Below are positions 1-6,045 of a stretch of DNA of 31,194 bases, piece after piece; the first letter of the stretch is position 1, and each line of letters begins with the position of its first letter. The stretch lies in contig CAIYOB010001310.1 of NCBI GenBank assembly GCA_903927685.1, positions 1 to 31,194 of the forward strand, read 5' to 3'. Source of the stretch: an uncultured Planctomycetaceae bacterium (GTDB taxonomy: Bacteria > Planctomycetota > Planctomycetia > Pirellulales > Pirellulaceae). A model generated the notes under the pieces. The model ran no database searches and was not told the origin of the DNA. It was given only the letters and a program-made list of their open reading frames with translations. The position numbers and the translations under genes are program-made.

Positions 1-1239
1 CCGAACGGGAGAACCATTTTTGCGCGCTTTGATGATTTCTACCAAGATCAAACCGGTTTGCTGTCTTCGGAAAGTGCAGTTACCAATCCACAGCGTGAAC
101 ATTTCGGACTTCGCCCAATCGAGGCTGGCTGGGAGCCGGTCAGTCTGAAAGATCTGGTCCTTTACTATGATGGTGACGTAATACGAAAGGTAATCTGCTA
201 CGAACATGGAAAACAGTTCGGATATTCCGAATTCGACTACGACCTACGCACGGAATCGCGCGCTCGGCTGATGCCGACGACGCCACGCGGGAAGCCGAAG
301 CCCCTGACGCCCAGCAACATCCTGGCACACAAGCGTCTCGGATTTTCGTTCGTGTGCCGCTTTGGATGGGAAGGGAAGAGCTTCGCCTTTCGGCACCTAT
401 ACGTGACTCACAACCCTACCTGCGAGCAACTCGTCGCGCTCGACAGCCATGAAATCACAAGCTATGAGCTTTTGGCAGCTTGGGTTGAAGACTTCGTTCG
501 TTATTGCCCGCCCAACCATTTGCAGCGAATCGACGAGCTATTAGGCAAGAAACCCGTTCGAGTCCGATACAAACCCGGCGATGCCTTCGAGATTCGTTTT
601 GATGGTGGGGATGTTGGTTATGGGCGCATTCTGTTGGACATTTTTCGCCTTCGACGAGCCGGGCTTTTCGAGCGCGTGCCACATTGTGGCCTTGGTGGCT
701 CCATCCTCGGAAGCGGTCTACTTGTAGTCCTTTACCGATACGCCGGACCACCTGTTGGTACGGATCAAATTGCCGCGCTGCCCACTCTCGGCACGCTGAT
801 GATGATGCACGACGATATCTATCGTGGCAGATTCCCGATCACGGGACATACCCCCGTATCAGAGACCGAGCTAGACTTCCCCGAAGGCGTTATCAATTGG
901 TATCCTGGCGATGGGACTGGAGGAAAATACTACTTCGACAAAGGTGGCATGGAAGCGGATCTGCAAATGACGAGTGACGAATACGAACGGGTTCCGAAAG
1001 TTGGATGCACATTCGGATTGGTTCCGGCGTGGGTAAGGGACGCTATTCATGGCGATTCCGAAGCGCTAGGCCGCCTTCTTGGTGATTTGCGATTTTCGGA
1101 ACAGCGACCTGGCATTCTTCATCGTTGCGGGTTGGATTGCACGATGTCATACTCCGAGATGGTAGCTGCGAAGGGTGGGATTTCGCCTTACGAACTCCTT
1201 CGCACGACCGCGGAAATCTATTCCGGGCGAATGAAGTAA
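1..1239 (+). CDS. Imm26-like immunity/hypothetical protein, 5' end missing
   Basis: The reading frame is open from the first base of the window to a TAA at 1237-1239, so the true start lies upstream. An internal TTG at 58 is only the first possible start codon inside the window. About 412 residues are visible. The second half contains a segment reading KPGDAFEIRFDGGDVGYGRI (codons around 570-630), which resembles the opening of Imm26 immunity proteins (a GD-x-F-x-I strand, an acidic turn, then GYGR). The first half (HLYVTHNP, a tryptophan-rich strand, acidic helix) is not recognised. No signal peptide or membrane segment is visible. Imm26 proteins are known from polymorphic toxin loci, where they neutralise a partner toxin. 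No toxin gene is visible in the window, so an immunity role here is inference. The base composition is visibly less GC-rich than the genes that follow, compatible with recent acquisition. Confidence 0.55.
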   Translation, partial: PNGRTIFARFDDFYQDQTGLLSSESAVTNPQREHFGLRPIEAGWEPVSLKDLVLYYDGDVIRKVICYEHGKQFGYSEFDYDLRTESRARLMPTTPRGKPKPLTPSNILAHKRLGFSFVCRFGWEGKSFAFRHLYVTHNPTCEQLVALDSHEITSYELLAAWVEDFVRYCPPNHLQRIDELLGKKPVRVRYKPGDAFEIRFDGGDVGYGRILLDIFRLRRAGLFERVPHCGLGGSILGSGLLVVLYRYAGPPVGTDQIAALPTLGTLMMMHDDIYRGRFPITGHTPVSETELDFPEGVINWYPGDGTGGKYYFDKGGMEADLQMTSDEYERVPKVGCTFGLVPAWVRDAIHGDSEALGRLLGDLRFSEQRPGILHRCGLDCTMSYSEMVAAKGGISPYELLRTTAEIYSGRMK

Positions 1240-1257
1240 ATGGGCGCGGGGCATGCA

Positions 1258-1320
1258 TCACAGGATATTCGCCAGTAACGGCGACAGCGGACCGCCTTGC
1301 ATCGTGCCTGCACAAGCTCG
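1258..1320 (-). pseudogene. Fragment of group II intron-type reverse transcriptase
   Basis: Read on the minus strand, the codons just before a TGA at 1258-1260 spell GTMQGGPLSPLLANIL. This closely matches the conserved GTPQGG-x-(I/L)SPLLANI block of reverse transcriptases encoded by group II introns (the RT segment just before the YADD active site). The match begins about 16-18 codons before the stop and ends abruptly at the stop; the YADD motif, thumb and maturase domains are absent. Upstream, the frame does not show the earlier RT blocks clearly. This is a relic, not a working gene. It lies 18 bases from the end of the Imm26-like gene, on the opposite strand. A chance resemblance is unlikely given the 16-residue run, but the fragment is short. 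Confidence 0.55.
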
Positions 1321-1708
1321 CCTTCTACCGTGGGGTCTGTCGGGTACGGTTTCGCTGTCCACCGGCAGCTCACCACAGGGTCCCGTTCGGCCTGATACGG
1401 CCACTGGATTTTCCAGATGCGGCTGGAAGTAGCAGCGGCGATTGAGAAATTGGGCTGGGTTTGAACGCCAATGATTCCGTCGAACCAGGGGCTGCACCTG
1501 ATCGGCCGCCCGCGACGTTACGGCTCACCAGGGTTGACAGCACGCGAGTCCGGTCGTTCGTGCGACGTGGGAGTTGGTGGGTTGCGGCCGGAACGGGCTA
1601 GGTACTCGCGGCCGCGCGGATTCTGGATCCGCGGCTTGGTCCTCCTCTGCCAGCTCGATCGGCGTCGCCCGTCGAGGGCACGAAGGACGTCGAGGCATCT
1701 TGCGGCGC

Positions 1709-1738
1709 TTGATACCTCGTCCGGCGCCCTGCTATAAT
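1709..1738 (+). promoter_or_regulatory. Sigma70-type promoter of the ParDE/RelBE-like pair
   Basis: A -35 box TTGATA (1709-1714) and a perfect -10 box TATAAT (1733-1738) are separated by 18 bp. Transcription would start near 1745, just before the strong ribosome binding site GGAGGTGA (1747-1754) and the ATG at 1758, which leaves a very short leader. Confidence 0.6.
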
Positions 1739-1757
1739 TCGTCGTGGAGGTGAGCCG

Positions 1758-2009
1758 ATGCCAACTTACGAAACCTTGCTTGCGGACGCCACGCGGCTTC
1801 CGATTGCGGATCGAATTCAACTGATCGACGCGATTTGGGATACCTTGCCTGCGGACGCGCTGCCGCCATTGAGCGACGAGTGGACGGACGAAATCCGCAG
1901 ACGCTCGGCGGAGTACGATTCTGGGCGCGCCGAGACGGTGCCGTGGGAGCAGATCAAGGCCGAGGCATTGGGCCGAGCGGGTTTGATGGTGCCCGATGCT
2001 TCCAATTGA
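1758..2009 (+). CDS. Addiction module antitoxin (putative addiction module component family)
   Basis: This 83-residue protein matches the small planctomycete/proteobacterial family named 'putative addiction module component' (TIGR02574-like). The N-terminal helix contains the family signature ADRIQLIDAIWDTLP, where the family usually reads (E/D)R-x-x-L-x-(D/E)-x-(I/L)W-(D/E)-S/T, followed by LSDEWTDEIRRRSAEYDSG and a short charged tail. It is expected to bind and block the toxin encoded immediately downstream and to repress the shared promoter. The start is fixed by GGAGGTGA at 1747-1754, four bases ahead of the ATG. Its last 14 bases overlap the toxin gene in another frame, the usual translational coupling of such pairs. 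The length is normal for the family. Confidence 0.85.
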   Translation: MPTYETLLADATRLPIADRIQLIDAIWDTLPADALPPLSDEWTDEIRRRSAEYDSGRAETVPWEQIKAEALGRAGLMVPDASN

Positions 2010-2289
2010 CTATCTTCCCGGCGCACGCCGCGATTTTGACGAATCCTTTGACTGGTACGCCGCGCGAAGCACGCGGGCCGCTCAACGATTTGTTGCCGCT
2101 GTCGATGCCGCGCTGACGAGTTTGGCCAATGATCCGATGCGTTTTACAGGTCCGGATGGCGTGCACCGCGAGTGCCCTGTCAAGAAGTTCCCGTTCCGCA
2201 TCGTTTACCGAGTGGTGGACGACGGGGTGTTGATCGTGGCGGTCGCGAACGCCAAGCGGCGCCTGGGCTATTGGCGCAATCGGGTATGA
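1996..2289 (+). CDS. RelE/ParE family toxin
   Basis: This 97-residue protein has the RelE/ParE layout: a first strand (IDYLPGARRDFDESFDWY), a helical hairpin (STRAAQRFVAAVDAAL), and C-terminal strands ending FPFRIVYRV...VLIVAVANAKRRLGYWRNR. These are the conserved core strands of the superfamily. ParE members poison DNA gyrase and RelE members cleave mRNA on the ribosome. The long helical hairpin and the W-x-x-R ending fit the ParE-like branch better, but the target cannot be decided from sequence. The ATG at 1996 lies inside the antitoxin gene (14-base overlap), and no separate promoter is visible. The gene is complete and at the normal length. Its TGA stop overlaps the ATG at 2286 of the following broken BrnT frame. 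Confidence 0.85.
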   Translation: MLPIDYLPGARRDFDESFDWYAARSTRAAQRFVAAVDAALTSLANDPMRFTGPDGVHRECPVKKFPFRIVYRVVDDGVLIVAVANAKRRLGYWRNRV

Positions 2290-2510
2290 TCCGGGCACGA
2301 ACCAATGCATGCATACGAGGCGGCCGTGCCGTCCTGGACTGTGGATGCGTCGACGTGGGTCTGGCCTTTGCCTGGGACGAAAGCAAAGCCGCGGTGAACC
2401 GCCGCAAGCTCGGCGTCACGTTTGAAGAGGCCAGTACCGTGTTTGCCGATCCGTTGACGGTAACCACTTACGATTCGGTCCATTCGGACGAAGCGATCGG
2501 GATCGGGGCC
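2286..2510 (+). pseudogene. brnT: Truncated BrnT-family toxin
   Basis: From about 2364 the frame reads FAWDESKAAVNRRKLGVTF, then EEASTVFADPL and a DSVHSDE segment. This is the N-terminal half of BrnT ribonuclease toxins (consensus F-x-WD-x-x-KA-x-x-N-x-x-KHGVSFEEA-x-x-VF-x-DP). The family continues after HSD-E with a strand (RF-x-x-IG) and the catalytic C-terminal half, but here the match stops near 2495. The frame then runs as unrelated, proline/arginine-rich sequence into the oppositely oriented acetyltransferase gene. A normal BrnT has about 90 residues; only about 45 are recognisable. No BrnA antitoxin follows. Possible starts are the ATG at 2286, overlapping the previous stop, or the GTG at 2355. 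The fragment is probably inactive. Confidence 0.65.
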
Positions 2511-2566
2511 CGGATTGCTCCGGCGACCGCGCCACCGCCGAGCAGGTCTCGCCGTGGCCTGCGGAT

Positions 2567-3430
2567 TCAGCCGAGTTCCAGCGTGGTGATGCCGAAAATC
2601 CGCTCTTGCCGGATCGCTGGGGGCGGGCCCAGGTACATGCGGGTGCAGTGAAAGACCGGTTCCATGCCGAATTCCCGGGCCAGGGCCAAGCCCTCCGCGT
2701 TCGCCTCGGGCACGTCCAGGAACAGCGGACCTCCCCCGGCGGCCTCCCAGCAGCGGCGGAAGAGCCGCGTAGCCAACGCACGATTCTCGGCAAACAACGG
2801 CCCGACTTTCCAACCGTTCCGGCAGCGTCTGGCCACGGCATACCCGCGCAGTGCGCCAGCCTCGAGCGCGGCAAACGAGCAACTCGCCGGCTGCCCGATC
2901 CACTCGCGCAAGTACGCTTCCCGCGGCGACGGGAAGCACGTCCGGTCGAATTCGGCAAGTTGTGCGCGCGGGACCTGGCGGATCGGCACGGGCTGAAAGG
3001 CATCGTCGCGGGGAGGCGCGGGGCGAGCCAGTTGGAAGCGAACGTGGCGCGTCGCGGGGCGAAAGCCGCCTCGGGCATAGAACCCGCACATGGCTTCGAC
3101 GCCATCCAAGCCGATCGTGCCGCCGGGCGATAAACGCGAGACCAGCCGGTCGCGCCGGGCATACCAGAGCGTCCGCCCCAGTCCCAGGCCGCGGTGCTCC
3201 GGGCGGATGATGAACAGGCCCATGAAGCCGAAATCCGCGTGATGGCGGACGATCGCCCCGCCGCCGATCAGCTCGCCCTGCCACTCCGCCGCCAGGAAGC
3301 CGTCCGGATCGGTGGCCCAAAATGTGCGGGCGTCGTCGAGCCCGGGGTTCCAGCCCTCCGCGGCCGCCCACGCCACCAGTTCCTCGACTTCCACAGCAGT
3401 CATGGCCCGCAACCGCAGCTCACGTTCCAT
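2567..3430 (-). CDS. GNAT family N-acetyltransferase with C-terminal second acetyltransferase-like domain
   Basis: This 287-residue protein starts at the ATG 3428-3430, preceded by AAAGGA. Residues 1-140 form a GNAT domain, with the acetyl-CoA pyrophosphate-binding motif A at RPEHRGLGLGRTLW (about 76-89; R/Q-x-x-G-x-G/A pattern). Residues about 150-285 resemble the Acetyltransf_18-type C-terminal domain seen in two-domain GNAT proteins (CSFAALEAGALRGYAVARR, then GPLFAENRALATRLF and FLDVPEANAEGLALAREFG). Such proteins are cytoplasmic and acetylate small molecules or amines; the substrate is unknown. The gene is divergent from the GH51 gene and shares the 201-bp intergenic region with its palindromic boxes. 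No other gene is cotranscribed. The family is clear, the function is not. Confidence 0.85.
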   Translation of the reverse strand: MERELRLRAMTAVEVEELVAWAAAEGWNPGLDDARTFWATDPDGFLAAEWQGELIGGGAIVRHHADFGFMGLFIIRPEHRGLGLGRTLWYARRDRLVSRLSPGGTIGLDGVEAMCGFYARGGFRPATRHVRFQLARPAPPRDDAFQPVPIRQVPRAQLAEFDRTCFPSPREAYLREWIGQPASCSFAALEAGALRGYAVARRCRNGWKVGPLFAENRALATRLFRRCWEAAGGGPLFLDVPEANAEGLALAREFGMEPVFHCTRMYLGPPPAIRQERIFGITTLELG

Positions 3431-3449
3431 CTTCTGGTCCTTTCCCCGG

Positions 3450-3480
3450 GTTGCGCAATTGTGACACTTTTTTGCGCAAC
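3450..3480. promoter_or_regulatory. Twin TTGCGCAA palindromes, probable operator
   Basis: The 8-bp palindrome TTGCGCAA occurs at 3451-3458 and again at 3472-3479. With the outer bases they form a perfect inverted repeat GTTGCGCAA...TTGCGCAAC. The two centres lie 21 bp apart, two turns of the DNA helix, so a dimeric repressor or activator could bind both sites on one face. The boxes sit between the acetyltransferase start (3430) and a candidate -35 box for the GH51 operon (3487). Confidence 0.5.
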
Positions 3481-3486
3481 GTTGTG

Positions 3487-3516
3487 TTGGCGAGCTTCGG
3501 TCCGTAATGGTATCTT
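3487..3516 (+). promoter_or_regulatory. Candidate promoter of the arabinan operon
   Basis: TTGGCG (3487-3492) and TATCTT (3511-3516) are 18 bp apart and resemble -35 and -10 boxes. They lie directly downstream of the twin palindromes and about 115 bp before the GH51 start codon. Both boxes are imperfect, so confidence is modest. Confidence 0.35.
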
Positions 3517-3631
3517 AGCACCGATCGGGAGCAAGGCCGGGATGGGCTTTGCGCTGGTCGTCAGGCCTGGTTCGACCTTGGCCTTGTGCCCGGAATTCCC
3601 TCCCAGACTCGAAACCCCACGGAGCCTGCCC

Positions 3632-6022
3632 ATGACTCGATACCTTCCCTTGGCCTCCCTGTTGGCGATGTGCCTGACGCTGTCTCCGGCGAGCGCCGCC
3701 GACGTGTCACTGACGGTGCATCCCGAGCGCGTGGTCCATCGTATCGACGAGAAGGTCTACGGCCATTTCCTCGAACATATCTACCACTCCTGCAACGGCG
3801 GGCTGTGGGGCGAACTGGTCTGGGACCGCAGTTTCGAGGGTGGTGGGGCCGGCGTCGCCTGGACGCAGCAGGACAACTGCATCGCCCAGGAAGGCGCCGC
3901 GGCGGATGTGCGACTGCTATTCGGCGACGCCCAGTGGACGGATTACGACTTCACCGTCGAAGCCCGCAAGACGGGCGGCGACGAAGGGTTTCTGATTCTC
4001 GTGCGGGCTCTGAACGGCCGGGAGTTCTATTGGGCCAACCTCGGCGGTTGGGGCAACGTCGGCCATGCCCTCGAGCGCGGGATCAAAGGCCAGCAGCGGT
4101 GGGGCGTGGTTGGCCGCCGCCGCGACGGGCAGATTGAGACCGAACGCTGGTACCGCGTGCGTGCCCGCTGTGCCGGGTCCCGCATCCAATTCTGGCTCGA
4201 CGATGAACTGGTCATCGACTATACCGACGACGGCCGGGGACCGGCCCGCGGCCGAGCGGGTGTGGGCACTTGGTCCACGCAAGCCCAGTACCGGAACTTC
4301 AAAGTCACGGCGCTGGACGGCAAAGTCCTGTACGAGGGCCTGCCTCCGCTGCCGGAACAGGAAGCCAACATCGCGCCCGCCTGGCGGCCGTTCGGCGGCG
4401 CCAAGACCGCGATCGCGAAGGACAATCCGCTGAACGGCACCCAGTGCCGGCAGATCGAGTCGGCGGGAACGTGGGCCGGGCTCGTCCAGTCGCCGCTGCG
4501 AATTCGCGCTGGTGAAGTGTATCGCGGCTCGATCTGGGCACGCGGCACAGCGGCCGGCGGGTTGGCCGTGCGACTGGTGGCGGACGGCCAGACGGTGGCC
4601 GGACAGGACCTGGCGGCGCCGACCGGGCAATGGCAGGAATTGCCGTTCGAATTGAAATCGTCCGCTTCGACGGACAACGCGGGACTGCAAGTCGGCTTGC
4701 GCGGGCCGGGCAAGATCTGGCTGGATCAAGTCAGCGTGATGCCCGAGTCGTGGCGGCAGGCCGGCGGCTGTCGGCCGGACTTGCTGCAAGCCATCGCCGA
4801 GTTGCGGCCGCCGGTCATCCGCTGGCCGGGCGGTTGCTACGCCTCGCCCTATCGCTGGAAGGACGGCATCGGGCCGCAGCACCGGCGGGGGCCGCACCCG
4901 AAGAACATGTGGGACGACAAGGAAGTGAATTCGTTCGGCACCGACGAGTTCATCGCCATGTGCCGCCGCGTGGGGGCGGAACCGCTGATCGTCATCAACA
5001 TCGGGACGCGCGAGTGGAACCGGGACGTGCTGGACAACGATTTCCTGCAGGAAGCCCTGGACTGGATCGAATACTGCAATGGGCCGGCCGATTCCAAGTG
5101 GGGCCAGGTCCGGGCGGCCAACGGCCATCCCGAGCCGTACGGGGTCAAGTGCTGGGAGATCGACAACGAGACGTGGCATCAGGGCGCGGAGACGTACGCC
5201 GAATGGGTCAACCGCTTTGCCCCGGCGATGCGCAAAGCGGACCCGACGATCAAGCTGGCCGCCTGCGGCAGTGCCGGTTACGGCGACGGCGGCAACGGCC
5301 TGGCCTGGAACCGGGTGCTGATTGACCGCTGTGCCGACAAGATCGATTACCTCAGCATCCACCACTACGAAAGCCCGGATCGGTATGCCGACGGTCCCCG
5401 CGCGTACGAGCAGTTCTTCCGCAAGACGGGCGACTTGATTGCCGCCTCGAAAAACCCCCGCTTGAAGATCGACGTTTCGGAGTGGAACGCGCAGAGCACC
5501 GACTGGCGGACCGGCCTGTACTGTGGCGGGCTGCTGAACGCCTTTGAACGCTGCGGCGACGTGCTGGAGATCGGCGGCCCGGCCCTGTTCCTGCGCCATG
5601 TGTCGGCCAGCGGTTGGGATAACGCGTTTGTCAACTTCGACCACCGCACCTGGTTCCCGGCGCCCAACTACGTGGTCATGAAGCTGTGGCGCGAGCATTA
5701 CGCCCCGCAGTTGCTGGCCCTGGAGGGCTCGGCCGAGCCGCTGAATGTGGTGGCGACCAAGTCGGAAGACGGCAAGACGCTGGTCGTCAAGGCGGTCAAT
5801 CCGTCGGACGCCGCCGTTACCGCGCAACTGCAGCTGGCCAGCGGCACGGCGGGCAAAGCGACGCTGCAGCTGGTCGCTCCCGGCGATCTGGACGCGCGCA
5901 ACACGCTGGACGCGCGCGATGTCGTCAAGCCGCAAGCGGCCCCCGTGCCATGCGAAGGCGCGAAGCTGCACTTCACGCTGCCGCCGATTTCGTGCGGCGT
6001 GGTCGCGATTACGTTAGAATGA
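3632..6022 (+). CDS. Exported alpha-L-arabinofuranosidase, GH51, with inserted beta-sandwich domains
   Basis: This 796-residue enzyme removes terminal alpha-L-arabinofuranose from arabinan or arabinoxylan. The frame is open further upstream, but the ATG at 3632 is chosen because GGAG precedes it by seven bases and a typical signal peptide follows (MTRYLPLASLLAMCLTLSPA, cleaved near ASA). The chain opens with the GH51 signature VYGHFLEHIYHS. About residues 85-230 follow as a laminin-G/3-keto-disaccharide-hydrolase-like beta sandwich (WTDYDFTVEARKTGG, GREFYWANLGGWGN), then a CBM-like beta domain to about 375. The TIM barrel then continues: RWPGGCYASPYRWKDGIG, the acid/base Glu513 in EIDNETW, and the nucleophile Glu617 in DVSEWN. 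A C-terminal beta domain ends the protein. Most GH51 enzymes have 500-650 residues and read GNE at the acid/base, where this one has DNE. It is followed 23 bp later by GH127, probably in the same transcript. Confidence 0.92.
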   Translation: MTRYLPLASLLAMCLTLSPASAADVSLTVHPERVVHRIDEKVYGHFLEHIYHSCNGGLWGELVWDRSFEGGGAGVAWTQQDNCIAQEGAAADVRLLFGDAQWTDYDFTVEARKTGGDEGFLILVRALNGREFYWANLGGWGNVGHALERGIKGQQRWGVVGRRRDGQIETERWYRVRARCAGSRIQFWLDDELVIDYTDDGRGPARGRAGVGTWSTQAQYRNFKVTALDGKVLYEGLPPLPEQEANIAPAWRPFGGAKTAIAKDNPLNGTQCRQIESAGTWAGLVQSPLRIRAGEVYRGSIWARGTAAGGLAVRLVADGQTVAGQDLAAPTGQWQELPFELKSSASTDNAGLQVGLRGPGKIWLDQVSVMPESWRQAGGCRPDLLQAIAELRPPVIRWPGGCYASPYRWKDGIGPQHRRGPHPKNMWDDKEVNSFGTDEFIAMCRRVGAEPLIVINIGTREWNRDVLDNDFLQEALDWIEYCNGPADSKWGQVRAANGHPEPYGVKCWEIDNETWHQGAETYAEWVNRFAPAMRKADPTIKLAACGSAGYGDGGNGLAWNRVLIDRCADKIDYLSIHHYESPDRYADGPRAYEQFFRKTGDLIAASKNPRLKIDVSEWNAQSTDWRTGLYCGGLLNAFERCGDVLEIGGPALFLRHVSASGWDNAFVNFDHRTWFPAPNYVVMKLWREHYAPQLLALEGSAEPLNVVATKSEDGKTLVVKAVNPSDAAVTAQLQLASGTAGKATLQLVAPGDLDARNTLDARDVVKPQAAPVPCEGAKLHFTLPPISCGVVAITLE

Positions 6023-6045
6023 GCACGTGAGCCATCAAGGAGTCA

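Larger units (their letters stand above)
1240..1757. other. 518-bp intergenic region with relics
   Basis: No intact gene is supported here. The left edge holds a reverse-transcriptase fragment on the minus strand (separate entry). Around 1611-1635 there is an imperfect GC-rich hairpin (GCCGC...GGAT / ATCC-GCGGC) without a following T tract. The last 50 bases contain the promoter and ribosome binding site of the following toxin-antitoxin pair. The several short open frames on both strands show no recognisable protein. Confidence 0.5.

Noticed and set aside
1478..1505. GAACCAGGGGCTGCACCTGA segment, similar to one side of integron attC-type sites seen in environmental genomes
   Set aside because: I could not find the matching second half with a GTTRRRY core in the right place, and no integrase gene is in the window.
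3194..3631. N-terminal extension of the GH51 frame
   Set aside because: It runs through the acetyltransferase gene and the promoter region; the ATG at 3632 has the ribosome binding site and signal peptide.
3917..5971. 684-codon open frame on the minus strand
   Set aside because: It mirrors the GH51 gene, has no recognisable motif or ribosome binding site, and arises from high third-position GC.
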